From Flammula alnicola (Eukaryota > Basidiomycota > Agaricomycetes > Agaricales > Strophariaceae): a DNA stretch of 64,000 nucleotides. The notes under the pieces were generated by a model. That model saw only the letters and a list, made by a program, of their open reading frames with translations. It did no database searches and had not been told where the DNA came from. Both the position numbers and the translations under genes were made by a program. The stretch is taken from NCBI GenBank assembly GCA_015499995.1, contig JADNRV010000097.1, positions 1-64,000 on the forward strand, written 5' to 3'. Positions 1 to 10,354 of the stretch are shown here, in pieces (the first letter of the stretch is position 1; each line of letters starts with the position of its first letter).

Positions 1-29
1 TACGGAGTCTCGACATAAGAAGGGGGTAA

Positions 30-546
30 TGTTACGACTGTTTCATTTCTTTTCATTTCTCTTATCTTATCTTATCTTCACCCGCGCTTAGATGTACGCC
101 AGCTATACTGGACACTTTCTATTTTAGTAGGAGTACCTTCCCGGTTCCGGACTATTTATAGTTTCCATACTTATGCATCCTCGACGACACTATTATCGTC
201 GAGAGGACTCTCCTCTCTCCATTCTGACTCCTCCACATTCCTGACTCCATTCTAACGGCTCTAAAGGAGTCACTTTATCATGGTCTGTGCACGCTCAGAG
301 CTAGTATAAATATCGTAGACACGCAACGATGTACTTTAGCTAGTTCTTGAGAATCTAGACTTCTTGTCTTGCCTCTCTCCTCGCCACGAACGTCTAAGCT
401 CGTCGAGCCTCTAGACACGATCACTTAAGCTCGTCTGAGCCTCTAAGTGCGAACGATCCGATCCCAGCACTTCTTGACACGACTTTGGAATCACTGGTTG
501 CTTGACTTCGACGTCGCAATCACGTTGTTTCTTGCTAGTCGTAACA
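30..546. mobile_element. LTR of an LTR retrotransposon (probable 3' LTR)
   Basis: A 517-bp block begins TGTTACGACT and ends AGTCGTAACA, a perfect 10-bp terminal inverted repeat with TG...CA ends as in LTRs. A purine-rich tract (AAGAAGGGGG) lies immediately to the left, as expected for the polypurine tract beside a 3' LTR. A TATAAATA box sits at 305-312. The internal region would therefore lie left of the window. The Ty3 or Copia class cannot be decided because no gag or pol is visible here. It could also be a solo LTR next to a chance purine run. Confidence 0.72.
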
Positions 547-1409
547 TGTACAACTTGGCATGCCTACAAACGACAAATGAAGGATGCCAGTGTCTGTGAG
601 CTGGTACATGCCTGTGAGCTGGTATGTGCCGCCATATGCTATGTGTCAAACATTTGTTGAGTCATGTTAGAAAGTGTCATGGTCGTGTTTTCATATTCAA
701 AACAGAAACGTACCGTGGTGTACGGATCCATCCCATCATCTCCTAGCCCTCAAGCACAAGTGAGATGAGTCATGGCTAATGTTCGAATGGCTGGCAGATT
801 GCGTGGCGAAAGATGTGAGCTGGTAAAGGCAGAAAAAAGACGAGTGTTAGAGCCATCATATTCACTCTGGGATGCTTACCCAGTGGTAGACACTTGCTCT
901 TTTCTCCCATCCATCCAACCTGGCCCACATTCATATTGCAGGGAGAAGCACATGTAGCTTGAGAAGAAGAGGGATGGTGGAGCTGGCAGTGGTCAAGTCG
1001 AACATTGAACTTAGAGCAATATTGCGAAAGTTCAACATTCACGTGATCCCATGACCGTGGAAAAACATGGTCATGGTGACTGAGTTATTATTGATTATCA
1101 TTAATGTCGAAACTACCAACCTCGCGCTGTGTGCCCCTCCCCTCATCTGAGGGATGTGGAGCAGGCCTTATCAAACTACAAGAGATGCCTGGGGGTTGGT
1201 AGGATAGCAATAGGAGACCCATGAAATGGGAGACCTGCGAGGTATGTAGAGAGCACCCAATGTGATAACCTTATCGCGTTGGGCGTTCGATCTCCTTCTT
1301 TCTTTACCCAGCCAGCCCATCTGACCTCTGCCCGTCAGCCCAACATTCAACTGCATGAGCGACCCCTCATCAGCATCGGCATGCCCACGGCATCACCGCC
1401 GTCACTGAT
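547..1409. other. Intergenic, no supported gene
   Basis: Between the LTR and the SET-domain relic I see only short shadow frames. A 17-bp motif CTGTGAGCTGGTAYRTG occurs twice in direct orientation near 593-630. No PHD finger, which would be the expected N-terminal partner of the downstream SET fragment, is readable in any frame here. Confidence 0.5.
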
Positions 1410-4220
1410 GTGTCCTCCTCAACCCCTCCACCAATAACCGTGAAAGAACTCCCTCCACATACGACCCATAACCCCTTCCTCACCTTCAACTCGAACCCGC
1501 AAGTCCTTCCTCCCACCTATGGCATCCATACGGCCGCCCCAATCCCCTGTGACCACTTCATTATGCCGTATACATCCTCAATCGCTTCCTCGTCCTCGTA
1601 CATGCCCAAACCCTTCATCCACCTCTTCGGCCCCCCTCTCGACCTCGCACTCAATTCCCGCATTGTCAGCAACCAAGGCCGGTTCGTCAGAAGTGGGTGC
1701 CGGCCCAATGCCGTCCTTCGACCTGTGCTATGCGACAAACCAGCGGCGGAGGAAGGGACTCTCAGTTTTGGGGTGTTCACCCTGCGCGACCTCAAGGCCG
1801 GTGAGGAGATTGTGCTGGGCTGGGAGTGGGATGATGGAAACATGGTGCATAATCTACCGGCATTGCTACAAGCCCCGCGCATGTTCCCGTGAGTACCCCC
1901 TTCTTTTTTGTGTGTCCTTTGCATTCAGTTTACCGACCTCACAGCTCTCATCACTACTCGCCGTCGACACCGACCAGCCTGCACGAGGTACAGCACATCC
2001 ACAACCAGATGTCGAATATCCTCCATGCCCTCTCGTCTGCTTTCACCACATGCGCGTGCGGGGCCTGCGCGAAGGACTGGGCGCTGTTCGTCGAGGGGCA
2101 GGAGCACCAGCTCAATGCGCAGTGCCAGCGGCACGAGCAGGAGTAGCAGCAGGATCCCATCGACCTCGGGCCGCTCATCGGGTGGAAGAGGGGGTTCAAG
2201 ACAAGGGAGCGGATCCTGTTTAGTGGAGGTATTGGGGGGATGAAGATGTGCGTGGATCAGGCGGATGAGGGGGGTCATTGGGTGAATGGAAATGGGAATG
2301 GGAATGGGAATGGGAGGCATCATGGGAATGGGAAGAAGCTGGTCATGCCAGTGCAGTCGCTGAAAACGACACTGACATTTGTGTTCGCCTTTCCGCCATC
2401 GGAGGCGAATTCTGTGATGAAGAAAGGCAAGGAGGGGGCTGTAAATGGCGATCTAGAGATGCTCGGTGCGGAGACAGATTGTGAGGAGCAGAGGCTAACC
2501 AGCAGTGCGTTGCTCTTTTTCTCATTTCATCCTCGATTCTCATGAATAACCCGAATAAAGACCACCTCAGGAAGCTTATACCCGGCTCGCCCCTGCCAAA
2601 TTTGCGCGCAGAGCAGCCAGCACCGGAACCTCTCCTTGAACCCATACATGAGCCTGAACTGCAGCCACAAGAACCTGCATGTCCAGCATCCCACCTGCAC
2701 AGCCAAAGGTCAGCGAGGACGCCCACAAGGACGACATGAGCTGACCATGGGGATGAGGCTGCAACCACAGATGCGACGACACTGGCAGCAGCAGCAGCAA
2801 CGACCCAAGTACGATGATGATGAAGAAGACAACGCACTGAAGGAGTCGGGCGAGTGGGCCCAGCGACAGCGCCGGCCGTCTGCAGGCAAGCCTGGCAGAT
2901 CGTTGTTGCTGCCAACGTCATGGAACAGCCGCGCCAGCACAACGACGACGACGACACAGAGCAGGAGCAGCGTTGGCACGCGGACGAGCACGAGTAGTGT
3001 CGGCTTGAGTTTCTCATTGGAGGTCACTATTCCGGATGGCGATCGGGCATGGACGCCCTCGAGGATTAGGAAGCCGGGTGCGAGGAGCAGCGGTGGTGGC
3101 CGGGATTCCACTGGATCATCGTTGGATCAGCATCCGCGACCGTTGCCGATGAAGCGGCCCTCTGGAGATGAGCTCAACGCGCCATCTTCCACTGCTTCGA
3201 TGTTGAGCATCCCGATGCCTACCACGCTGAAAGACGACTTCAAGTCCATCGCTTTGACAATGACACCGGTTTCTGGAAGCAAGAAGAGGGTGTATGATAA
3301 GGAGAAGTCACTGCCTCCATTGCCGGCTGGTGGGCTGAAGAAGATGCCGTCGAACTCTTCACGCACTCAGGTTGTCAGTAGTGGTTCTGCTGCCGGTGCC
3401 GCTACTGGCAAGTATGCCTTCCCGCGTGCACAGACGTTTTCGTCCACCTCGTCCGCGTCTACTCCTCTGTCCCCATCTGCTGTGTTGAGCCCTCTTCCTT
3501 CTCCCTCCGTGCGCCCGCTACAGCTGCCACATCAAGCCGCATGAGCGGGCGGCGATCGACCCGCTGTGCCCGTCCTGTCCGTCCTCTCCACTTCGATGTC
3601 TCGATCGTCACTCTGCACTCCTTCCTTGACATCAGCAAACCGTTCTCCTCCTCCTCCGCTGTCACCACTGCCTTTGCCTGGTGTGCTGACGGGGATCGCA
3701 TGGCCAAAACTGAGAACCGGGACTGGGATGGTCTATCGCACGAGTTCCGTTGGGCTCGAAGATGTGTCCCCCAATGGCACTCTCGTCATCGGTGCTTGGT
3801 AGTAACTCTATTTCGTCGGGTGCAGGTGGTGGTTCTATTGAATTTGGGCAAGCAACTCACCCGTGGCGATGACAACAACACCCCAGGCAGGCCCTCCAAT
3901 CCCCTCCATCCACCTCATCTCTGCAACCCCCTCTGCCACTGGTTTGTCATCTGAAGCCAGCATGTCCTTCAATCGCTCCTTGGAAGAATCATGGGCTACT
4001 ATGCACTCTCCTTTGGCTCCCAAAACAGCTGAAGTGGAGCCTGCCTGCCGGCGCCTCGTGCCCAAGAAATCCAAGCTCAGTATTCTTGACGTCGGGCGCG
4101 ACAAGGAAAAGGAGCGTGCCAAGGACTTCTGAAAAGGAGCGTGCCAAGGAGTTCTCTGATGTCATATGCCACGTTGGCGCTGACTATGCCTCGTCCAAGG
4201 GTGGCATTGAGATATATGTC
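1410..4220 (+). pseudogene. Decayed SET-domain (SET3/MLL5-like) methyltransferase gene
   Basis: The frame 1410-1892 carries the C-terminal half of a SET domain: a Phe-Val-Arg-Ser-Gly-Cys-x-Pro-Asn block followed by FGVFTLRDLKAGEEIVLGWE. It continues across an intron (donor at about 1891, acceptor at about 1975) into a Cys-rich post-SET-like stretch (TCACGACAKDWALF). An in-frame TAG at 2144-2146 then interrupts it, after which the same frame stays protein-like (DPIDLGPLIGWKRGF). Further downstream, Ser/Pro-rich fragments lie in different frames, and a Lys-rich tail near 4060-4180 is shifted by a 25-bp tandem duplication (4106-4130 and 4131-4155, one mismatch). The N-terminal PHD-finger region of the family is missing. 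The enzyme would methylate histones or act as a Set3-type chromatin reader. I infer a dead, 5'-truncated copy; a read-through or misassembled gene is less likely. Confidence 0.6.
4106..4155. repeat. 25-bp tandem duplication
   Basis: Two adjacent 25-bp copies, starting GAAAAGGAGCGTGCCAAGGA, differ at one base. Because 25 is not a multiple of three, the duplication shifts the frame and creates a TGA at the junction. It lies inside the 3' part of the SET-domain relic. Confidence 0.85.
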
Positions 4221-6372
4221 GATTGATCCAGATATCAGTGAAATCGTCATGGTCAAGAAGAAGTCGCGTAGAGGTACGTGTTCAGATTCATAATGAGAAT
4301 GAGATATCTGTGGTACTTACTTACCTATCTCGCATTGCAGTCTTCTCGACTGTAAGCCGCATACCATGTAGGTCGCCATCTGAAACAGCCTAGCTGGTCC
4401 ATGTCAGTTGCTGTCAGTGCAACAGGAGAGAGGAACAGGGGACTTATGCATTGGGTAGAGACTGCATTATTGAGGTTGCTGAATGCGATGAAGAGAACAA
4501 TCAGAACCTATATCAAGGTGAGCGGCAACATTACTTACTTGCATGACAATGTTGCTGACCATAGTACAATGTTCTAGACGTGAGATACTCAGTGACTAAC
4601 AGGCAGATAAAGGATAGATATCGGGGCTTACGAACACAGCAATATAATAGCTTCCTGTATTCATAGTGTACATTTTAAATATAAATTCAGACTATTTGGT
4701 AGAGAGAAAATGATGTAGACTATATACATTGAATTATAAGATATGAAGAGTCCAGGAGTGCTTACATCCAGAGACACCCAGAGCAACCCAAAGCAGTGGT
4801 GCTAACTATGCTTTGGGAAAGTTGGAATTACTTAAGTTGATCTGGGATCAAAAGTCGCTTTCCTGATGAGTTCAGAGAGTCCAGGACTGCTCTGGAGAAA
4901 TGTAACTTTTCGAAAGAGTCAGAAAGACATCCAGAGACACCCAGAGTGACCCAAAGCAGCCCAGGGTGCTTTGGGAAAGTTGGAATTACCTAAGTTGATC
5001 TGGATCAAAAGTCGTTTTCCTGATGCAGGACCAGCACTACGTGGGTCAATCTCTTTATATGGTTCCGTTTCTCTACGAAGAATCGCTAGTCGCCACGAAC
5101 CACCGTATGACTCAGGTCAGCGTTCCCAAAAATATTCGGAACTCCTAGAAATAACGAGCAAAATCTAGCTTGGGGGAATTCGATTTAGTGACTGATTCAA
5201 TGTTATTGATGTACTTAACGCTGCTTCCCTACAGTCCCCAAGTTCCCGGTTTTCAACGCTCATCCATTTTCATTGCTGACGGCATACTGACCCTCCATGA
5301 CACGAGAAAGAAATGGAGGATAAACGCATTTAATCTTTCAGCCGGAAAAACTCGTCAGGCTCTCCGAATGCGCGTAGACACAATCGTGCAGTTGCATGCG
5401 AGGTCGAACATGCACAACCACATTCTATCTAAGAGTACCAGCAGATCTTACTAGCACTCGTTACAAATTAAACAATGTGGCTCCAGAGTCTATAACCACC
5501 TGGGGCTATTAAGGTTCTCTTCAGTGTTGCCAATCCCCAATCACTCAGCATTTTCATGTAATTATCTGAACAGAAAAGCTTCAGCATCATGGAGACATGG
5601 ATCCGGAGCTACAGAGCGGCCACCAAGATTATTCGAGTTGAGACGTTATATATAGGACGCAATTCAAATAATGTGTTATCTACCAATATTCAATACTCGA
5701 GGACCATTTGGATTCAGTAAAACCGGGGCTGGACTACCTGCATCCCCAGTGACTGTTATGACTATCAGCTCAGCTGTTTTTCCCGGAACGACAAGCTCTG
5801 TTGCATCCGAAATTTGTATATTGCCCCAGCGTTGACTCTTTTTCCTATCTCCTGCACGACGCCGGTCCTGAAGTAATATGGAATTTAACACAAGGGTATC
5901 TATAAAGGCTGTAAGTCTTTTTCACTGGCTCTGATAATTAAATCAGCATGCAGAACCTCTGCTCCACTCTAAAAATCGTTCGACAGATTTATTACATGCA
6001 AAAAACACTGCCAATACGACCAGTGGTCTTGACCACTGGCAGGTCACCCAGCATGTGTGGCGATAACGCGTCCACCAATGAGTCGACCAAGAGGAACCTA
6101 TTCCATTGTGATAGTAGGGCTCTTCGGCAATGCCGATGGCTTTTGATTTTTAGGCTTGTTATCAGCAACGACGAAAAGTGCTTTCTCTGGGTTTCGAGCG
6201 AGTGACGACGGCCAACTCGTTCAGTTTCTCACTGACTTGTAAGGTGACACGCAGTTGAGGCCATGGCCAAACCATTCGAAAGGATGCACACATTCACGGA
6301 GCTTTCAACCCCCCCGCAGGCTGACGTAGTCAACGTCGAAGCCATTTTCAAGAATTCCACGAAGTTTGCCTT
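4221..6372. other. Intergenic, relic DNA without a supported gene
   Basis: Only short frames occur, none with recognisable protein character. The stretch contains the direct repeat pair at 4765-4868 and 4928-5025. Most of it is AT-richer than the gene blocks. Confidence 0.5.
4765..5025. repeat. Direct repeat pair, ~100 bp units
   Basis: Copy 1 (4765-4868) and copy 2 (4928-5025) share CATCCAGAGACACCCAGAG, ACCCAAAGCAG, GCTTTGGGAAAGTTGGAAT and the CAAAAGTCG-TTTCCTGATG end, in the same order and orientation. They differ by substitutions and small indels. The ~60-bp spacer also carries a TCCAGGA-TGCT motif seen just before copy 1. I read it as an old segmental duplication; its origin is unknown. 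Confidence 0.8.
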
Positions 6373-6378
6373 CCTCTC

Positions 6379-6832
6379 TATGGCTGTCCAAGTGGGGAAT
6401 AAATCCCCCCACGATATATTAATGTGTGCGTAAATATATTTAGTGCGTGCGAAAATATTTAGTGTGCGTGAAAATATACTTAGTGTGCGCGGAAATATAC
6501 TTGTGTGCGCGAAAATATACTTATTGTGCGTGAAAATATATTGCATGTCCCTTAAATATTTTCATGCCCCGTGAATATTTTAATGCTAGCCCAGAAATTC
6601 TTAGGTCATCCCCGGAGAAATATTCAGTGCGCAAAAATATTTTCAGAGCCCCGAAGAAACTTATTGACTCCCCAAAAACTTTGTTGGTGTGCGCATTTAT
6701 TATGTCTTCCCCGTGCATCTTTTGCCTTCAGCCATGCCGGAATGCCGGTATTATGTAAATGATCCATTCATTCTCAGACGGCACAGCCTTTCAAAGTGGC
6801 CGAGACGCGAAGCGGAGTTTGAAATCTATGAT
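6379..6832 (+). repeat. Left terminal inverted repeat with internal ~21-bp subrepeats
   Basis: From about 6423 to 6545 the arm carries roughly six tandem degenerate units of the type GTGTGCGYGAAAATATACTTA. Further in, CCCCG-containing blocks alternate with AT-rich blocks. The same order is found, reversed, in the right arm. Confidence 0.85.
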
Positions 6833-6901
6833 TCAACGTTGAACTTTCAGCTACACAGCGTTGGTTTCCAACTGCCACCACCTTCCCATATCGCTCTTCT
6901 T

Positions 6902-7063
6902 GCAGATGACATGAGCTTATGTGAGGCTTGTGTCATGCTGGGCCCTCATGTGAGGGGCTTTAGCAACAAGATAGGTTGGTATTCCCTATACTGCGCCCTA
7001 TGGCAGACGACGCGAGCCTGTGTGAGGCTCGTGTCATGCTGGAGCCCTCTTGTGAGGGGCTCT
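6902..7063 (+). repeat. Internal direct repeat, two ~60-bp copies
   Basis: Copies at about 6902-6960 and 7003-7063 share GCAGAYGAC, GTGAGGCTYGTGTCATGCTG and TGTGAGGGGCT in the same order, with about 80 percent similarity by eye. Each copy also contains a GTGAGGCT/GTGAGGGGCT near-repeat. They lie in the core of the long-TIR element. Confidence 0.7.
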
Positions 7064-7995
7064 GGCTGCCACCACCTGCTCATCACTCACTGCTTCCCAC
7101 CAGCTACCGTTGCCATCCATAGATCCTTCACGGGGAACCCACAGAGCTGATAAGGACCCACGAAAATCCATGCCAGTGAGCCATAAGGACTTGTCAGCCA
7201 CGTTTCACATCATCAGGAAGCTGGCTACAGAATCCAATGACACCAGCGAGGAAGGGCACCATGGGAAAGAGGGAGCCGATGAATGGTGCCAGGTGTGTGG
7301 CCACCTCCCCCTACCCTGCTGCTAACCCCTGCCATCCCTGTTTTCTGCAGATGCGGACACCTTGGGTACCGACCCATCCACCACAGCACGAACACCAGGG
7401 AAACCAAAACCAGGTACATGGTGAACCAGCCTGTACGACCCCGCTAACCGCAACTACCCCACTTGTCACTACAGCCTGCCCTGCACCTCCCTTCAATGAG
7501 CGCCTGTGGCTTGTAGTATTTAGTTTACGTCTCAGATGTACTAGAAAAATTTCAATATAAGTATTTGACTCTTCCTATACCAAGGCTGTCCTTCGGAATC
7601 CAGGTGTAAAATGGTTGTGAAGTGAGTTAGGCACATCAATGGAAAAGTTGCAAAGCAATATGAGACGAATATTGAACCATGAATTGGAGGAGTGACATTG
7701 CAAACAAATGGAAGTGTAGAGCATTAGTACATTCTATCTGCCTATTTCGCATTTTCGTCACTTGATTAGCTGCTGCCTCCTCATCTCGGAGTCCGAGTTT
7801 TACTCAGATTTTAGCTATCACTACACCTAGCGCTCCTCGTTGATATGAAGTTCTTCTCTGAACATCATTTAATCTAAATTCATTGCACTTTATATACTAT
7901 TTAGCAATTAATATTGCTATGAGGTCTACCAGCATGGGGAGCAGACAGCAGAGTACCAACTGGCGCCCTAGTGAGTGCTAACCAGCCAGAGAGGC

Positions 7996-8420
7996 AATAT
8001 ATTTCAAACTCCGCCTTGAGTGCCGAAGCTACCAACAACGGATCATTTACCTAATCTCGGCATCTCGGCATGAAAAATGCGCGGGGAAGACATACATAAT
8101 AAATGCGCGCACCAACAAAGTTTTCGGGGAGTCAATAAGTTTCTTCGGGGCTCTGAAAATATTTTCGCGCACTGAATATTTCTCCGGGGATGACCTAAGA
8201 ATTTCTGGGCTAGCATTAAAATATTCACGGGGCATGAAAATATTTAAGGGACATGCAATATATTTTCGCGCACAATAAGTATATTTTCGCGCACACAAGT
8301 ATATTTCCGCGCACACTAAGTATATTTTCACGCACACTAAATATTTTCGCGCGCACTAAATATATTTACGCACACATTAATATATCGTGGGGGGATTTAT
8401 TCCCCACTTGGACAGCCATA
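7996..8420 (-). repeat. Right terminal inverted repeat
   Basis: Reverse complement of the left arm, including the ~21-bp subrepeats (about 8253-8377). It ends GGACAGCCATA next to the CCTCTC flank. Confidence 0.85.
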
Positions 8421-8426
8421 CCTCTC

Positions 8427-10354
8427 GCATATGGACTACTTTATAAGAATAACCCTCCCTGATTTCCAGTTGAACATGGCGCCCCAGCCGGTGATCTGAA
8501 AGCCCTGCGAGGAGGGCTCGGCGCCTCTTTGGAACAGTTGCCTCGGGGAAGATCGAGGGTGATTCGAAGGCGATACAGGCCGGAGAGTTGTCTTTACCTC
8601 AATATGAGTAGCATAGAGCGAAGGGCTTGCTGACACCGTATTCTGAATATTGAAGAGCGAAGGTTGCCAGTTGCTGAATAGTCGGCTTTTGGATCGGTCG
8701 TCATAAAATCGTGGCCATGGTCCATTGGTCATAAGCGCCAAGTAAGCGCTGGCCCGATAGGAACGATCATCATAGATGTTCTTGATTCGGGACTAATATC
8801 ACATGTTATACATATAGCTGCTTGTGCGTTTCCGTCTCTTCCGTCTCTCTCTTCTCGACCTGCCCAGAGGGACTTTTCTTGACTCTGGATTCAGATTGTA
8901 ATGTTTTTGAGTCAGACTCCGGTCAAGAAGTCTTCTTCCATAAAAACGCCGATCCAAATTTATGGGTTGAAACCAGCAAAGAGCGTTAAGAATGCGAGGC
9001 CTTTCCCACTATGATATGAGCCATTCATATACGATATTCTGGTCTACATAGGACTCGTCGCTACCGTGCCTCGGGAGGCGATAGGAGGCGACCTTGCTTC
9101 TGACATCAGAGTCATTATGCCTCCGTTCGTAGCTATATGAAGCTGTGCTGCTTCTTTCGATAATTTCTTCATACATGCCCAGCCTGCGATGAATGGGATC
9201 CAGGACCCTGACTTGAGAAGCGATTGCCTATCGTCATGCATGTCGCTGCCCGTTTCTCCCTATCGATGCGTGGAATGGATTATTTTCAATGAATTTACAA
9301 ACCATCCGAGAGAGAAGGACGTGTACGTGAGAGGAGATTTTATCGAGCAACAGGGATCCGATACGCACAGGCCGTATGATGGCCCGTATCTGCTGAACGG
9401 TGTCGTCCCCTCGTCCAAGATGCCCGAATACCCAGGTTTTGCTCCACTTATGTATATGATCGACGACGATCTAATTCCGCTGCATCACGGAGAGTCCAAG
9501 AGCAGAAATTTCACATCAAACCACCCCGCATTGGACGAGATTAGAAGGTCTCCAAAAATACTCGGGGCACGTTTGTATATGGTTTACATACATAGAAGTG
9601 AGCATCTTTGAATTGAACATCTAAGTGTAAGCAGCGTTTAAGGAGCGTTTAAGTCTTTAAGAGCCTCTAGCTATAGGCGCGGACTGGAGTGACTTGCGAT
9701 ATTGCAAATTCCTTGCGTTGGGCCGTTGGCGCTTGATTGTTGTACAAACTTAGGGTCCAGATGGGTCCCTTTGTTGCGAGGTTGCAACTGGAGTCAAGGA
9801 GAACACTGTCGAGAACACAGTGGAGACGGGTGAGACAGGAAAGTCATCGCGACTCAGGAACATGTTGAAAGAAAGCTTATGGGCGCAAATAATGCGGGTT
9901 CCGTTGGTTTTTTTTTTCATTCTCCTGAGTTGGGAAATGTATTGATCGGTAAGAAAACGTGATGTGCTGCTTGCACGGAAGATATTGAATATCATTCTGG
10001 GCCTCTCTTGAAAACTTTTCTGAGGATATTGCCTCTTCACGTTGAGCTGAAGGGTTTCTCTGAAGTCGGCTAAAACGCAGGAATGATATTTGTTCGATGG
10101 CGGTTGCCCCCTGAGACGAAATAGACAGGCACAATAGAAATTCTCACGGTGGTGACTGGATGTTGCGCTTTGTTGAATCCACCTCAGCTTTTGCCACCAT
10201 CCTTTTCTCCTCCCTGCTCGTCGTCCACAGCGACCGCAGCCCAAACAACCACCAGAAGGTAAGCGAACCCACTGTTAGTACTTTTCTTACCCTTCAACAA
10301 CCTTGTCTACGCACCAGAGTCCCAGGAAATCAACTGGTTGACTCAGCAACGTCG
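8427..10354. other. Intergenic and 5' region of the kinase gene; one orphan ORF
   Basis: A 140-codon frame at 9189-9611 (+) is open but matches nothing I recognise and has no clear domain, so I do not call it a gene. A candidate 5'-UTR intron of the kinase gene starts GTAAGC at about 10259 and ends near 10315. The frame upstream of 10355 is open back to 10160 but reads like untranslated sequence. Confidence 0.45.

Larger units (their letters stand above)
6379..8420. mobile_element. 2.0-kb non-autonomous DNA transposon with long TIRs
   Basis: The element starts TATGGCTGTCCAAGTGGGG and ends with its exact reverse complement. Both flanks carry CCTCTC (6373-6378 and 8421-8426), a likely 6-bp target duplication. 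TA lies at both outermost positions, so a 2-bp TA duplication cannot be excluded. The inverted arms run about 6379-6832 and 7996-8420 (~425-450 bp) and are highly similar apart from small gaps. The ~1.16-kb core has no transposase motif and no convincing long frame, so mobilisation in trans is inferred. The superfamily is unassigned. Confidence 0.85.

Noticed and set aside
9189..9611. 140-codon + strand ORF
   Set aside because: Open but without domain, splice partner or promoter features. It lies in relic-rich intergenic DNA, so a chance frame is as likely.
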